This document shows positions 17,430-26,537 of a DNA stretch of 64,000 nt, one piece after another. Every line of letters starts with the position of its first letter. Within the stretch, counting starts at the first letter, position 1. The DNA comes from Dyadobacter luticola (GTDB lineage Bacteria; Bacteroidota; Bacteroidia; Cytophagales; Spirosomataceae). The notes below the pieces were generated by a model that was given only the letters and a program-made list of their open reading frames with translations, searched no databases and was not told the origin of the DNA. The translations under genes were made by a program, and so were the position numbers. The DNA is taken from contig NZ_VCEJ01000004.1 of the NCBI RefSeq assembly GCF_005860805.1, positions 992,001-1,056,000 of the forward strand, written 5' to 3'.

Positions 17430-18875
17430 TCATTTGTCAAGAAAGCCGCTTTTGCGGATGCCAACGAGAAGTCCATAGGAATTAGGATATAATGCGCCTA
17501 CATCGGCAGAAAGGCCGGAGAAAACGCTGCATCCTTTGAAGACTTTCAGATCCTTCTCAGCACTGAGCATGACGGACGCCTGCTGCTTGACTTCATCATA
17601 AGCACTAAAAAATGTGCCAGAGTTTCGTGAATAAGTACCTTTAAAGCCCAGTCGGAGATTTAGCCAGCTTGCAGTAAATGCGCCATGAAAAGCCCAAAGC
17701 CTGTTGTTATTGGTAAATTCGGAGGAGCTTCTGGGTAAATCATCCTTGGTAGTACCGGTTGCCGGGATCAGCGGTGTGCCGATACCGCTGCCGAAATACG
17801 ACCATCCCCGCCGATAAATGTAGCTGTTGTAGTAGTTACCGCGCTCAAAAATAACCAGATCCGATAGTGGGTTTTTGTTGATTTGATTATGAGTGCCAAG
17901 CACTTCCACAAGAAAAGATTGGAAAGTGAAATAGGTAGAGCCTTTGGGAGGTTTGTTGTTCCGCTTCATACTGACCCCGTTTAAACCGTCCTCATAATTG
18001 ATCACCTTGAAAAGCGACCCGGTTTCGTAAATGCTCTGACGGTAAAGCATATAAGTCCAATTTGTGCCTTTCCACTCGCCGCCAATGTCAATTGTCCCGA
18101 AATGGTTGCCCACTTTTCTGTAATCCAGCGTCTTGCCAATGATGGTGTAGTAATACGCTTTCGTCATTTTCATTTCGTAAATCGGATTGAGCTTGCTTTC
18201 CCCTCCCCACATCGCCTGGTGATTGACGCCAGCGTATATTTTGAATTTTTGAGAACTGTTGCCTAAACGGATGTAAAGTGACTTTTGGTGGAAATACGTA
18301 TTAGGAATCCGGATCGCGCTGCCGTAATTGATGCTGCTCGGACCGAGGTAGCCATCGGAGTATAAGAATTTGAACGAAACAAAATTGTTGGTAAAATACA
18401 GCGGGAAGTATTTCGGGATTGAAATCTGCACCTTGGGATAAGGTCTTGCATTTCCTGCCATCGCGAGTGAGCCGGATGTTAATGTTGTGTCAACCAGTCC
18501 CATCACCATATTTTTCTGTCCGGCCAGTACTTCAAAAATGCCGATTTTAGCCGCAACGTATGCGTCTGAAAGAAAGGCATTTCCTGTTTTTCCATAACTG
18601 CCAATTCCCTGGATACCAGCACTCCACTGAAAAAGCCGCGGATTATTCGGATTGTAAACTTTATACAGCCCAATATTAGCAAGAGCGAAGTTTCCATCTA
18701 GCGGAACATTCCCGTTTTGGTTGGCATGCTCCCAGAAAGGTGTCTGGTCGGTAGCACCTGCGGCTACAACTGAGGCATTAAAGTAAAGTGTAGAGTCTTG
18801 AGCGTAAGCGGTAAACGCGAGACAGGTAATGCAAATAAATAACCAGACTCGCATCTGAATGAATGGGCGCGGCAT
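17430..18875 (-). CDS. Capsule assembly Wzi-family outer membrane protein, copy 2
   Basis: A 481-residue paralogue of the preceding Wzi-like protein. Its signal peptide ends near AYAQ (residue 25), followed by TPFWEHANQNGNVPLDG, the counterpart of the FWIQANQFGTVP motif in copy 1. Shared later motifs include FHQKSLYIRLG, VNHQAMWGG, LYRQSIYETGSLF and WSYFGSGIGTPLI, all also present in altered form in copy 1. The pattern implies an outer-membrane beta-barrel. The two copies probably arose by tandem duplication and then diverged. A -7 element lies 46 bases upstream, and the terminator of the sugar transferase gene lies beyond it. Confidence 0.85.
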   Translation of the reverse strand: MPRPFIQMRVWLFICITCLAFTAYAQDSTLYFNASVVAAGATDQTPFWEHANQNGNVPLDGNFALANIGLYKVYNPNNPRLFQWSAGIQGIGSYGKTGNAFLSDAYVAAKIGIFEVLAGQKNMVMGLVDTTLTSGSLAMAGNARPYPKVQISIPKYFPLYFTNNFVSFKFLYSDGYLGPSSINYGSAIRIPNTYFHQKSLYIRLGNSSQKFKIYAGVNHQAMWGGESKLNPIYEMKMTKAYYYTIIGKTLDYRKVGNHFGTIDIGGEWKGTNWTYMLYRQSIYETGSLFKVINYEDGLNGVSMKRNNKPPKGSTYFTFQSFLVEVLGTHNQINKNPLSDLVIFERGNYYNSYIYRRGWSYFGSGIGTPLIPATGTTKDDLPRSSSEFTNNNRLWAFHGAFTASWLNLRLGFKGTYSRNSGTFFSAYDEVKQQASVMLSAEKDLKVFKGCSVFSGLSADVGALYPNSYGLLVGIRKSGFLDK

Positions 18876-18920
18876 GTAACTGTATAAAATTTTCTCCCCC
18901 GTGTTGATTTGTTATTTTGC

Positions 18921-18928
18921 CAAAGTTA
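18921..18928 (-). promoter_or_regulatory. -7 promoter element for Wzi copy 2
   Basis: The minus strand reads TAACTTTG, a match to TAnnTTTG, 46 bases upstream of the start codon. No -33 TTG is seen at standard spacing. Confidence 0.4.
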
Positions 18929-18972
18929 TCGAAAAGTGTGCCTTTTGATTTTGTACGGAATATGCAAATAAA

Positions 18973-19006
18973 AAACTCTCCGACCAGCGTTCTGACCCGA
19001 GAGTTT
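18973..19006 (-). terminator. Intrinsic terminator after the sugar transferase gene
   Basis: AAACTCTC and GAGAGTTT pair across an 18-base loop, followed on the minus strand by a T-rich run. It lies 37 bases after the stop of the sugar transferase. Confidence 0.7.
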
Positions 19007-19043
19007 CAACTAAGATAACTGTAAATTCTTTCAAAAAATCAGA

Positions 19044-20045
19044 TTAGCGGCCTCTTTTCTTAAAGATTACAACTGCGGTAAGCAGAATAATTTTCAATTC
19101 AAGCGCCAGCGTCCAATTTTTGATGTAATACAAATCATACATCAGTTTGTGACGGGCATCATATACGCCGGCTCCATATGTGTACATCACCTGCGCATAA
19201 CCTGTGATCCCAGGCTTAATGTTGTGGCGCATATTGTAATATGGAATGGTCTCATCGAATGTCTCTGTAAAAACCTGTCTCTCAGGTCTAGGCCCGATGA
19301 GAGAAAGGTCTCTTCGGAAAATATTGATGATTTGCGGAAGCTCATCAATCCGGCTTTGCCTCATGAAAGAACCATAAGCAAATGCCCTTGTATCGTTTTT
19401 CTTGGAAAAGGATGCTCCGTGTTGTTCAGCGTCAAGTCCCATGGATCGAAACTTGATGCAATGGAAAGCGGTGTTATTAATACCGACACGTTCCTGATAA
19501 AAAAAGACAGGTCCGGGAGATTCCAACTTTATTCTGAAATAGCTTAAAATCCAGAGCGGAAGCGTAAAGAGGAACAGAATGATCGAAACGGTTACATCGA
19601 TGATTTTTTTCGGATACCTTACTCTTCGACCAAATACTGGTATCGTAAAAAGATTAGGATTGATTTCGGAAACGTCGTCCGGGATGTACACTTTTTTAAG
19701 GATCTTCTCGCAGAAATCGTAAACAGTATTGATCCTGATAGATTTGTTCTTTCTGACAACCAGTTCATAAATAACCCGGTTTCTCTTATCGTACTGCGGA
19801 TTGGTAACCAGGTGGATCTTTTCGAATTTATCCAGTAGCGGTCTGACGGTGTGATTCAGAAGATAGTCATCGTCGGAACTGTGCGGGATTAAGATGATCT
19901 CCTTATACTTTTTTAGTAGTAGTGCGAGATCATATTTTTGAAGAAAGTAATCGTAGCTTGTGACAATCAAAACTTCTTCTGAAACGGCGGCTTTACCAAG
20001 AAGGCGGTGCACATACCTCCGCTCCGATACGTAAGTGTTGCTCAT
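19044..20045 (-). CDS. Polyprenyl-phosphate sugar-1-phosphate transferase (priming transferase)
   Basis: A 333-residue initiating enzyme for exopolysaccharide synthesis. It would move a sugar-1-phosphate from a nucleotide sugar to undecaprenyl phosphate at the inner membrane. The C-terminal bacterial sugar transferase domain (PF02397) spans about 142-333: a membrane segment IIDVTVSIILFLFTLPLWIL, then SPGPVFFYQERVG, CIKFRSM, RQSRIDELPQIINIFRRDLSLIGPRPE and GITGYAQV. The first 130 residues look like a Rossmann-type domain (VLIVTSYDYF, IILIPHSS). The four N-terminal membrane helices common in WbaP/WcaJ enzymes are absent. The gene is monocistronic with a terminator after it. The specific sugar is not predictable. 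Confidence 0.93.
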   Translation of the reverse strand: MSNTYVSERRYVHRLLGKAAVSEEVLIVTSYDYFLQKYDLALLLKKYKEIILIPHSSDDDYLLNHTVRPLLDKFEKIHLVTNPQYDKRNRVIYELVVRKNKSIRINTVYDFCEKILKKVYIPDDVSEINPNLFTIPVFGRRVRYPKKIIDVTVSIILFLFTLPLWILSYFRIKLESPGPVFFYQERVGINNTAFHCIKFRSMGLDAEQHGASFSKKNDTRAFAYGSFMRQSRIDELPQIINIFRRDLSLIGPRPERQVFTETFDETIPYYNMRHNIKPGITGYAQVMYTYGAGVYDARHKLMYDLYYIKNWTLALELKIILLTAVVIFKKRGR

Positions 20046-20512
20046 ATGTGTGTATTTTTAATAAGGGATAGTGTAGTAAATGACAAATGCAAATCTTCGA
20101 AGCACAAGTTTAGGCAATAACTTTTACAAAATGAAATTATGGTTCTTTTAATATGAATATAAATTTTCATAGAAATCACTATTTACTGCTACTTCTGAAC
20201 ATTTGGTGAAATACTGTAATTGCTATCCGAGAAACTAGTTGTACGCCTCCTGACAAAATTTTATTTGCTCACAATATCCCACGAGCAATTCTCATAAATC
20301 ATGCCAGGAAGTGGCGTTTAGTTAGGCTTTAAGCGCAGATAGGCCCGTTGCTTAGAGCATTCTCATCGGCATCGGCGACGTTTCATGTATCCGTTCATGA
20401 AACTTGATAGAAATAATTTAAAGGAATTTTAATCCGAGGCTTATCATGATATTGCGTTTGGAACGCAAAAAGTGACATTATTCCCCAAAGTGAGGAGTGG
20501 TAGTAGTGCTAT
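20046..20512. other. Non-coding 467-base interval with one inverted repeat
   Basis: No credible frame was found. The segment lies between the sugar transferase start and the epimerase stop and is A/T-rich near the transferase, where its promoter must lie, although no full TAnnTTTG match was found on the minus strand. The only clear structure is a perfect eight-base inverted repeat, GTTTCATG at 20380-20387 and CATGAAAC at 20396-20403. It could be a weak terminator for the epimerase operon or a regulator site. Confidence 0.5.
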
Positions 20513-21511
20513 CTAGCCGTGATATTGCTTATACCAATTCACAAAATTCTCAACACCAGCCTCGATATTCGTCCCTGCCCGGTAGCCCGTAACTCTTTCG
20601 AGCTCTTCAGTATCCGCCCAGGTCGATACGATATCTCCCGGGATCATGTCTTTCAGATTAATCTGGGCATTTTTCCCGAACGAACTTTCGAGGCACTGAA
20701 TAAAGTGCATCAAGTCAACCGGCCGACCATTTCCAATGTTATAAACCTGGTACTTTTCCGGCATCGCTGATTGGATCACTGCATAAATTCCCGCTACGAT
20801 GTCGTCAATATACGTAAAATCCCTTTTCATCTTACCATGATTATATACGTTTATGGCTCGATCATCCTGAATTGCTTTTGCGAAAAGGTATGGCGCCATA
20901 TCCGGACGACCCCATGGACCGTAAACCGTGAAGAAACGAAGCCCCACCGTAGTGAATTGGTAAAGATGGCTGTACGCATGCGCCATCAATTCATTGGCCT
21001 TTTTTGAAGCTGCGTAAATGTTGATTGGTGTCTCGGATTTTTGGCTGATCGCAAAAGGCTGTTCCGTATTCAAGCCATAAACACTTGAACTACTGGCAAA
21101 AATGAGCTTGTCTGGAGTATGTAGCCGGCAGCATTCCAGGATGTTGAAAAAACCTTCTACATTGGAAGAAAGATAACTTCTCGGATTTTCAAGACTGTAC
21201 CGGATGCCCGCCTGCGCGGCTAGGTTGATCACAAATTCGAATTTCCTCGTTTCGAAAAGGTCCACCAGCTTGTCCATTTCGATCAGATCCATTTTGTAGA
21301 ACTCATACGTGCCGTCGGCATTCCGGTAATAATTTTCAGAAACCGGTGCATTTATATCAATTCCACATTCGCGAAGACGATCGTGTTTGAGGGATACGGA
21401 GTAGTAATCGTTGATATTATCGATTCCTACCACAGCATGTCCTTGACTGATTAATTTTTTGACCAAATGAAAGCCTATAAACCCAGCTGCTCCGGTTACT
21501 AAAACACTCAT
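20513..21511 (-). CDS. NAD-dependent epimerase, UDP-glucuronate 4-epimerase type
   Basis: A 332-residue extended short-chain dehydrogenase/reductase. The NAD-binding VTGAAGFIGFHLVKKL is at residues 5-20. The GIDNINDYYSVSLKHDRL segment, characteristic of the UDP-glucuronate 4-epimerase subgroup, follows, then SSSVYG, the catalytic tyrosine and lysine in IYAASKKANEL, and RFFTVYGPWGRPDMA. The family reaction converts UDP-glucuronate to UDP-galacturonate in the cytosol. The start codon overlaps the stop of the upstream glycosyltransferase in an ATGA, so the two are translationally coupled. This suggests the polymer contains galacturonate. Assignment to related epimerases, such as those for other uronates, is possible. 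Confidence 0.88.
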   Translation of the reverse strand: MSVLVTGAAGFIGFHLVKKLISQGHAVVGIDNINDYYSVSLKHDRLRECGIDINAPVSENYYRNADGTYEFYKMDLIEMDKLVDLFETRKFEFVINLAAQAGIRYSLENPRSYLSSNVEGFFNILECCRLHTPDKLIFASSSSVYGLNTEQPFAISQKSETPINIYAASKKANELMAHAYSHLYQFTTVGLRFFTVYGPWGRPDMAPYLFAKAIQDDRAINVYNHGKMKRDFTYIDDIVAGIYAVIQSAMPEKYQVYNIGNGRPVDLMHFIQCLESSFGKNAQINLKDMIPGDIVSTWADTEELERVTGYRAGTNIEAGVENFVNWYKQYHG

Positions 21512-22641
21512 AAGTTGTACAACTTAACGATTTGACTAAAAACTGTTTCTTCTGAAAATTCGCTGAGGGCCAGCTTCCGGCTCGCATCTCCAATCGCATT
21601 CCAGTTCACTTTTTGCGAAATAAGGGTCTCCACTGCCGTTTTAATGGCTGACACTGACCTGGGTTCAATCATCAGCCCGTTCTCGCCGTTTTTGACAGTC
21701 AGATTACAGCCTGGCACATTGGTAGTAATCACTGGCAAGCCGCATGCCAGGGCTTCCAAAATGCTTCTGGGAATGCCTTCGCGATAATAACTCGGTAAAA
21801 TGAAGACATCAGATTCGCGCAGAAACGTCGGAATGTTGTTCTGGCGTCCCAGAAAGCGGATCAATTCGCTGTTTTTGAATTGCTCAATGTAATCCGGCGT
21901 GACTGTCCGTGGGTTATGATAATCGGGCTCACCAATGATTTGTAACTGAATGTTTTGCTTTAGAAATTCAGGTAATGTTGAGAAAGCTTCGACCATTTCC
22001 CGGATCCCTTTTTCCCAGATCAGCCGGGTTGTGCAGAGGAAAATCAGTTTTCTGGATAAAGTAGCATAATTGATGGGCGCTTCCCTCGGTGAAAACTTCG
22101 TGATATCCACCCCGCTACCTTTCACCAGCTTGATCTTTTCTCTAAAACTTGATTTGAAGAGAAAGTCCCCGTAATCGTCCGGATTTTGGATGATCACCAG
22201 ATTGGCGCGGAGAAACTGCAAAAAGAACAATATCTGCGAAAGCAACTTTAAAATACGGTACTTGAAATCGGTATTGGCAAATGCAATCCCAAGTCCGGCA
22301 ATGTGCAGGATTACTTTTCTTTTGGTAAAAATATTGGAGAACGCATTGATCAGGTTTGGGACAAACTTGAAAGAATGAACAATTCCGATCTGGTGCTTAC
22401 TTGCAAAACCTCGCACTTCGAAAAGCGCTTTGATCAAAGAAAGCGGATTTTTGACCGCCCTTGCAAGGTTTGAATGTTCGACATGAATGCCCTCTTGCTT
22501 GATCAGATCAATATAATTGTCGCTTGGAAGGAGGACAAAAACCTGAAAGCCTTCCTTTCGAAGATACCTTGCAAGCGGCATCCGGGCTTTATAAAAATCT
22601 TCCCCGTCGTGAGCCAGGAGCAGAATGTTCTTATTGCTCAT
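21508..22641 (-). CDS. Glycosyltransferase family 4 protein
   Basis: A GT-B glycosyltransferase of 377 residues for polysaccharide repeat assembly at the inner membrane. The start is placed at the ATG giving MSNKNILLLAHDGEDFYKARMP, because the upstream in-frame extension to 22782 starts with TTG, has no family character and overlaps a promoter-like element. The N-terminal domain binds the acceptor. The C-terminal Glycos_transf_1 domain has LIFLCTTRLIWEKGIREMVEAF near 190-215 and the donor-binding ESDVFILPSYYREGIPRSILEALACGLPVITTNVPG with the EX7E-type glutamates near 270-300. The stop overlaps the epimerase start by four bases. Donor and acceptor sugars are unknown. Confidence 0.9.
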   Translation of the reverse strand: MSNKNILLLAHDGEDFYKARMPLARYLRKEGFQVFVLLPSDNYIDLIKQEGIHVEHSNLARAVKNPLSLIKALFEVRGFASKHQIGIVHSFKFVPNLINAFSNIFTKRKVILHIAGLGIAFANTDFKYRILKLLSQILFFLQFLRANLVIIQNPDDYGDFLFKSSFREKIKLVKGSGVDITKFSPREAPINYATLSRKLIFLCTTRLIWEKGIREMVEAFSTLPEFLKQNIQLQIIGEPDYHNPRTVTPDYIEQFKNSELIRFLGRQNNIPTFLRESDVFILPSYYREGIPRSILEALACGLPVITTNVPGCNLTVKNGENGLMIEPRSVSAIKTAVETLISQKVNWNAIGDASRKLALSEFSEETVFSQIVKLYNL

Positions 22642-22779
22642 GTGACGCAAGAGATTGGTTGCCAGAAAATGAAATAACCGAAAATGGCAGGTTTGACCGG
22701 AGGAAGCGTAAAAATTGTAATCTGGTCTTGACTGGTAAAAGAAGCATGGAATAAAAAAGTGTGTATAATAACAAAGCTT

Positions 22780-22787
22780 CAAAAGTA
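22780..22787 (-). promoter_or_regulatory. -7 promoter element for the glycosyltransferase-epimerase operon
   Basis: The minus strand reads TACTTTTG, a TAnnTTTG match. Transcription would begin near 22775, leaving a leader of about 130 bases before the chosen ATG. It overlaps the TTG codon of the longer frame, arguing against that start. Confidence 0.35.
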
Positions 22788-22854
22788 CTGGATTATGTCA
22801 AGTTTAAGTGATTTTTAAAGCTGAAATTTTTTTTCCGGCTAGTTACATAAAAGA

Positions 22855-22887
22855 AAAGACTGGCTGAGTATGAATCGGCCAGTCTTT
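22855..22887 (-). terminator. Intrinsic terminator after beta-helix gene 1
   Basis: AAAGACTGGC and GCCAGTCTTT form a perfect ten-pair stem with a 13-base loop. A T-rich tail follows on the minus strand, 19 bases beyond the beta-helix stop codon. Confidence 0.85.
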
Positions 22888-22905
22888 ACACAATTTGCTT
22901 GGTTA

Positions 22906-25104
22906 CTAAGGCTGCACTGTCCAGGTGCCGGTCATTGATTTAATTGTCCAGGTATTTGCGGATGTCTTTCTGAGCGTCATCCGGCTGCCTACAACCTTGC
23001 TCATGATCCACTTTCCATTGGTCGCAGAGAGCGGCAGAATGTTGTCTGTCACGTTCGGAACAATATAAATTCCCTGTGGCGCTCTTACTTCAATGGTTAT
23101 TTCCGGCCAATTTGCATTCACTTTTCCTAAAACCACATTTTTCGGGGCTGTTGATGTCTGATTAATATATAATTGCTTGAAATACGTATAATCCGCTATC
23201 GTACTCCATCCTCCTATCTCATGCACCATCGTCTGATTTTTGTCAGAAATGTTGACCTCAGCATTCGCAATCATGTTTGCAGCCATATAAGTATCGACGG
23301 TCTTAACCGGGTCCACGATGCTGCAGTTCAGGATCGGGTTGTTGGTGTTCCAGTCTTTAAAGCTGAACGCCCTTCGCGTTAGTTTTGTGGTTCGGTTATC
23401 CAGGACTGACGGATTGATGATGTTGATATTTCCAATATTAGTATCACCGTTATCGGCAGCTTCTCTGTGAATATAAAATGCTGCTCCGGCAGTGGGCGAT
23501 GTGCTGGCAGACGTATTACAGTTGATAACAGTTGGGTTTACGACCATGACCGGAAATGCACGATAACCCCAGTTCCGGGATACAAAGCCGCAAAGCTTAT
23601 TGTTTTTCCAGGTTGCATTTTCAACCACCAAAGAACCAGTAAGTGCACCTTTTACAGAGATTGCCAGAAAACCGTACTGACTTCCATCATCTACATGACC
23701 GGACACTACGACGTCGACAGAATTGCCGGTATTGGCAAGAGCGCCTGGGCATACCATGACTCCTGGGCCTCTGTTTCCCCCGGTTTTCGGGTTTTGAATG
23801 CGGATGCCTTCCAGCCGTTGATCAGCATTGCTCATTTCCAGGTCGATACCCGCTTGCGGTCCTTCACCATTTGAATTAGTCGCGATCGGATTCAGAATTT
23901 CAATATTTCTTCCACTTACCACCGAGATTCCCTGTCGTCTGTTATTATTGGCAGATACATTTATCAGTTTGATATTTTCGCTCACCTTGCGGACACTTCC
24001 CGAACCAATGTAAAAACCATCGCCGCCGCTATCATTCGCCTCCATACCTTCTATGACTGCATTCATCACGCCCTCCATCGAAATGATGTGTCGCGCTTGC
24101 CCAGAAGTATATTTTGCTTTTTGGTCTTTAAAAACAACCCCTGTGCCTTTAATTGTAATGTTATTAACATCATACATAAACAGCATTTTCTGGGCTGCCG
24201 ACAAAGTGCCCATTCCTTCAACCACTGTTCCTGACTCAAATGTTAAGGTAGAATTGCTCCATATCCTGATTGTTTTGATGCGGTAGGAGGCTACGCCTTT
24301 TGGAAAGAAGACATTTCTATATCGCGCATTATCGAGGATCACCTGGATTTTCGCAGACTGATCCGTGGTTCCGTCCGCGACAACGCCAAACCAGTTCACG
24401 TTCACCGCACCTTCGTAAACCCGCTCGTATCGACGTGCGGGTGGTGCCAGGATAGTCATCGCCCCATCGTCGGCACCGGTTGCTGTCGGGTTTAATCGAA
24501 ACAAGCCACTTCTGCCTGTATCGGTGATGAAAACGGCTTTTGCCGTGTCAGCTACCCCTGCACGAACTTGCGCAATAGTCAGGTAAGGAATATATCCAAC
24601 TGTTGCAGTGGTGGCAGACACCCTCGCGTTTGAATCTTCCTCAGCCGCTGCAATATTGTCATCCGGCTTAAATGATAGCCTGGAAACTTCTATATAGGTA
24701 CTTTGATTATCTGCTTTTCTATGACTTCTGAGCAGTTGAAATACCCCATCACCTGAGTTTTGGGTAAACTTTCCTTTTAATGTGTAGGAAGCGTAAGGTT
24801 TTGTAGAAGAAAGTTCATCTCCGACAAAGTCGGTAAATGTTCCACCTGTTTGTTCAAACCCCTGAGGGAGAATCAGTTTGAGGCGAAAGGCATTGGCGCC
24901 TTCAAAAACAAAGACCGTGTTAGCGGGAATGTACATGTAGCTCGCACGAATAATAATCTCGAATTCTTCGTTTAAACCAACCTGTGTGGCCGTCGTGCTT
25001 ACACTAAACTTGATGGGATCAATTAGCGGTTTTGAGAAGCCTACGTTTGCAACCAGAATCAAAAAGAGGGCAGAAACCAGCAAATGCTTTAAAGATGTAA
25101 CCAC
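22906..25104 (-). CDS. Secreted right-handed beta-helix protein 1 (pectate-lyase-like)
   Basis: The chosen GTG start gives MVTSLKHLLVSALFLILVANVGFS, a clean signal peptide, and a protein of 732 residues. An upstream ATG at 25152 would add 16 residues but overlaps a promoter -7 element. After the signal comes a domain of about 150 residues of beta character, then a short stretch (IPYLTIAQVRAGVADTAKAVFITDTG) and NWFGVVADGTTDQSAKIQVILDNA, the usual entry to a Pectate_lyase_3-type helix. Repeated short strands follow (ITIKGTGVVF, NIKLINVSANNNRRQGISVVSG). Such proteins cleave, epimerise or bind polysaccharide. Catalytic residues cannot be named. Its place inside the polysaccharide locus suggests it acts on that polymer. 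Confidence 0.82.
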   Translation of the reverse strand: MVTSLKHLLVSALFLILVANVGFSKPLIDPIKFSVSTTATQVGLNEEFEIIIRASYMYIPANTVFVFEGANAFRLKLILPQGFEQTGGTFTDFVGDELSSTKPYASYTLKGKFTQNSGDGVFQLLRSHRKADNQSTYIEVSRLSFKPDDNIAAAEEDSNARVSATTATVGYIPYLTIAQVRAGVADTAKAVFITDTGRSGLFRLNPTATGADDGAMTILAPPARRYERVYEGAVNVNWFGVVADGTTDQSAKIQVILDNARYRNVFFPKGVASYRIKTIRIWSNSTLTFESGTVVEGMGTLSAAQKMLFMYDVNNITIKGTGVVFKDQKAKYTSGQARHIISMEGVMNAVIEGMEANDSGGDGFYIGSGSVRKVSENIKLINVSANNNRRQGISVVSGRNIEILNPIATNSNGEGPQAGIDLEMSNADQRLEGIRIQNPKTGGNRGPGVMVCPGALANTGNSVDVVVSGHVDDGSQYGFLAISVKGALTGSLVVENATWKNNKLCGFVSRNWGYRAFPVMVVNPTVINCNTSASTSPTAGAAFYIHREAADNGDTNIGNINIINPSVLDNRTTKLTRRAFSFKDWNTNNPILNCSIVDPVKTVDTYMAANMIANAEVNISDKNQTMVHEIGGWSTIADYTYFKQLYINQTSTAPKNVVLGKVNANWPEITIEVRAPQGIYIVPNVTDNILPLSATNGKWIMSKVVGSRMTLRKTSANTWTIKSMTGTWTVQP

Positions 25105-25136
25105 AGTTTTTCTATTATAGTTGTTATGAATGACGA

Positions 25137-25144
25137 CAAATGTA
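25137..25144 (-). promoter_or_regulatory. -7 promoter element for beta-helix gene 1
   Basis: The minus strand reads TACATTTG (TAnnTTTG consensus), with a TTG 14 bases upstream. Initiation would fall near 25131, downstream of the ATG at 25152 but upstream of the GTG at 25104, which supports the GTG as the start. The interval 25153-25429 shows no other gene. Confidence 0.45.
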
Positions 25145-25429
25145 AAAAACATTTTCTACAACTATGTAGTATTAGTAATTAATTCTACAAGTCAATTCAT
25201 AAGAATTACTTGTTTATACGGATTATTTTGTGGATAGTTCGCTGGAAAATCGGGATTTAAGAATCAAAAAAAATTTTTTCGGAAATTTTCGCTGAGTTAA
25301 ATATTACTACAAGAATTTGAAATAGCAGATCTCTGCACTTGTCGGAAGCTTGACATTCGCTAGAGAAGCGAGAGAAGGAGAGAAAGTATGAAATTTGATC
25401 GGGGAGCGGATGCAATCCGGATCAGAAGA

Positions 25430-26524
25430 TCAAGGTGTTTCGAGTTGTTCTATGAGTGAATGTGCGTACACTTTTTTACCTAAAAAGTGTCGATTCGCAG
25501 TCTTTGATATGTCGAGGTAAAGTGACGGTTCTTTAATAACGTTTAGAACTTTGTCAAAATCTGCTTGAGAATAATCTTTGTCCAGAATATTTACCAGTAC
25601 AGCCGATTTCATGTCTTGAGTATAATTCGCAATCTCTCCAACCGGCGATACCACGCAAACCAGCCCGTTTTGCATCGCTTCCGTAACACTCATCGCCATC
25701 CCTTCCGCAAAGCTTAACTGAACGTAAAAATGATACGCTGAAAACAAGGGCCATTTCTGATTTCCGTCCACCTCGCCCTTGAAATGCACAAAACTGTTGG
25801 CGGAAATCTCTTTAACAAACGTTTTTAGTTCATCTTCGTAGCCGTCATCATTCTTTCCGTAAATGTCCAATATGGCGTTTATATGTTGCTTTCGGAGCCA
25901 GCTGACCAGTTCAATTGCCGCAGGAAGATTTTTAACCTTATTTATTCTTCCCAGGTACATAAAACGAATTTCGTCCTGAACATTCGGCGGCACAGGGCTG
26001 GGCCAGGACGGGGTAGGGCGGGTTAAGAACGATACCACCTTCACCTCAGCCTTTGGTCGAAATTCTTTCTCGACAAAAATCTTGGTGGCGATACTATCCG
26101 CTAAAACTACGTCGGCTATGGACGCAGCTTTTTTATTGAAGAACCTGGCGGCATAATGTGGATATCCGGTATTATGGATGAAAGCATAGAACCGGATCTT
26201 TTTTCGAAGAAGTTTAGCGAGTATTCCGAACATTACGCCGCGCCACAGGGAGCAAACGAGTAGGTCAGGATCGTTTAATAAAATTTGTCTGATAATTTTT
26301 GGCAGAGCCAGAGGATAGAAATAAAGCGGATAGGAAAGGGGAACGAAGACATTTCTTTCCTGCGGAGACAAATGAGCAACCATTTTAGGATCAACCTTGC
26401 CTAGTACTATTACCCGCAGATCATATTTCTGGGAAAGAGCCGGGATGGCCGAAATCAGGGCAACTTCCACGCCACCTACTGCAATGTCGTGTAAAACATA
26501 GGTTAATTTTTTTCTTGAATTCAA
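25430..26524 (-). CDS. Glycosyltransferase family 4 protein
   Basis: A 364-residue GT-B glycosyltransferase. The N-terminus LTYVLHDIAVGGVEVALISAIPAL has the glycine-rich loop of GT4 enzymes. The C-terminal domain carries RFMYLGRINKVKNLPAAIELVSWL near 190-212, the DIYGKNDDGYEDELK segment, and the donor-site YVQLSFAEGMAMSVTEAMQNGLVCVVSPVGEI near 270-300. It follows the beta-helix gene 2 by 13 bases on the same strand, so the two are co-transcribed. It probably adds one sugar of the repeat unit on the cytoplasmic face. The donor is unknown. Confidence 0.9.
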   Translation of the reverse strand: MNSRKKLTYVLHDIAVGGVEVALISAIPALSQKYDLRVIVLGKVDPKMVAHLSPQERNVFVPLSYPLYFYPLALPKIIRQILLNDPDLLVCSLWRGVMFGILAKLLRKKIRFYAFIHNTGYPHYAARFFNKKAASIADVVLADSIATKIFVEKEFRPKAEVKVVSFLTRPTPSWPSPVPPNVQDEIRFMYLGRINKVKNLPAAIELVSWLRKQHINAILDIYGKNDDGYEDELKTFVKEISANSFVHFKGEVDGNQKWPLFSAYHFYVQLSFAEGMAMSVTEAMQNGLVCVVSPVGEIANYTQDMKSAVLVNILDKDYSQADFDKVLNVIKEPSLYLDISKTANRHFLGKKVYAHSLIEQLETP

Positions 26525-26537
26525 TGTGTGTCGGCCG

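Noticed and set aside
22642-22782. N-terminal extension of the glycosyltransferase (start at 22782)
   Set aside because: The first codon is TTG, it overlaps a -7 promoter element, and the added residues have no family likeness.
25388-25459. A 23-codon plus-strand frame preceded by a purine-rich AAGGAG-like sequence
   Set aside because: It overlaps the end of the glycosyltransferase gene in antisense, has no hydrophobic or conserved feature, and Shine-Dalgarno matches carry little weight in this phylum.
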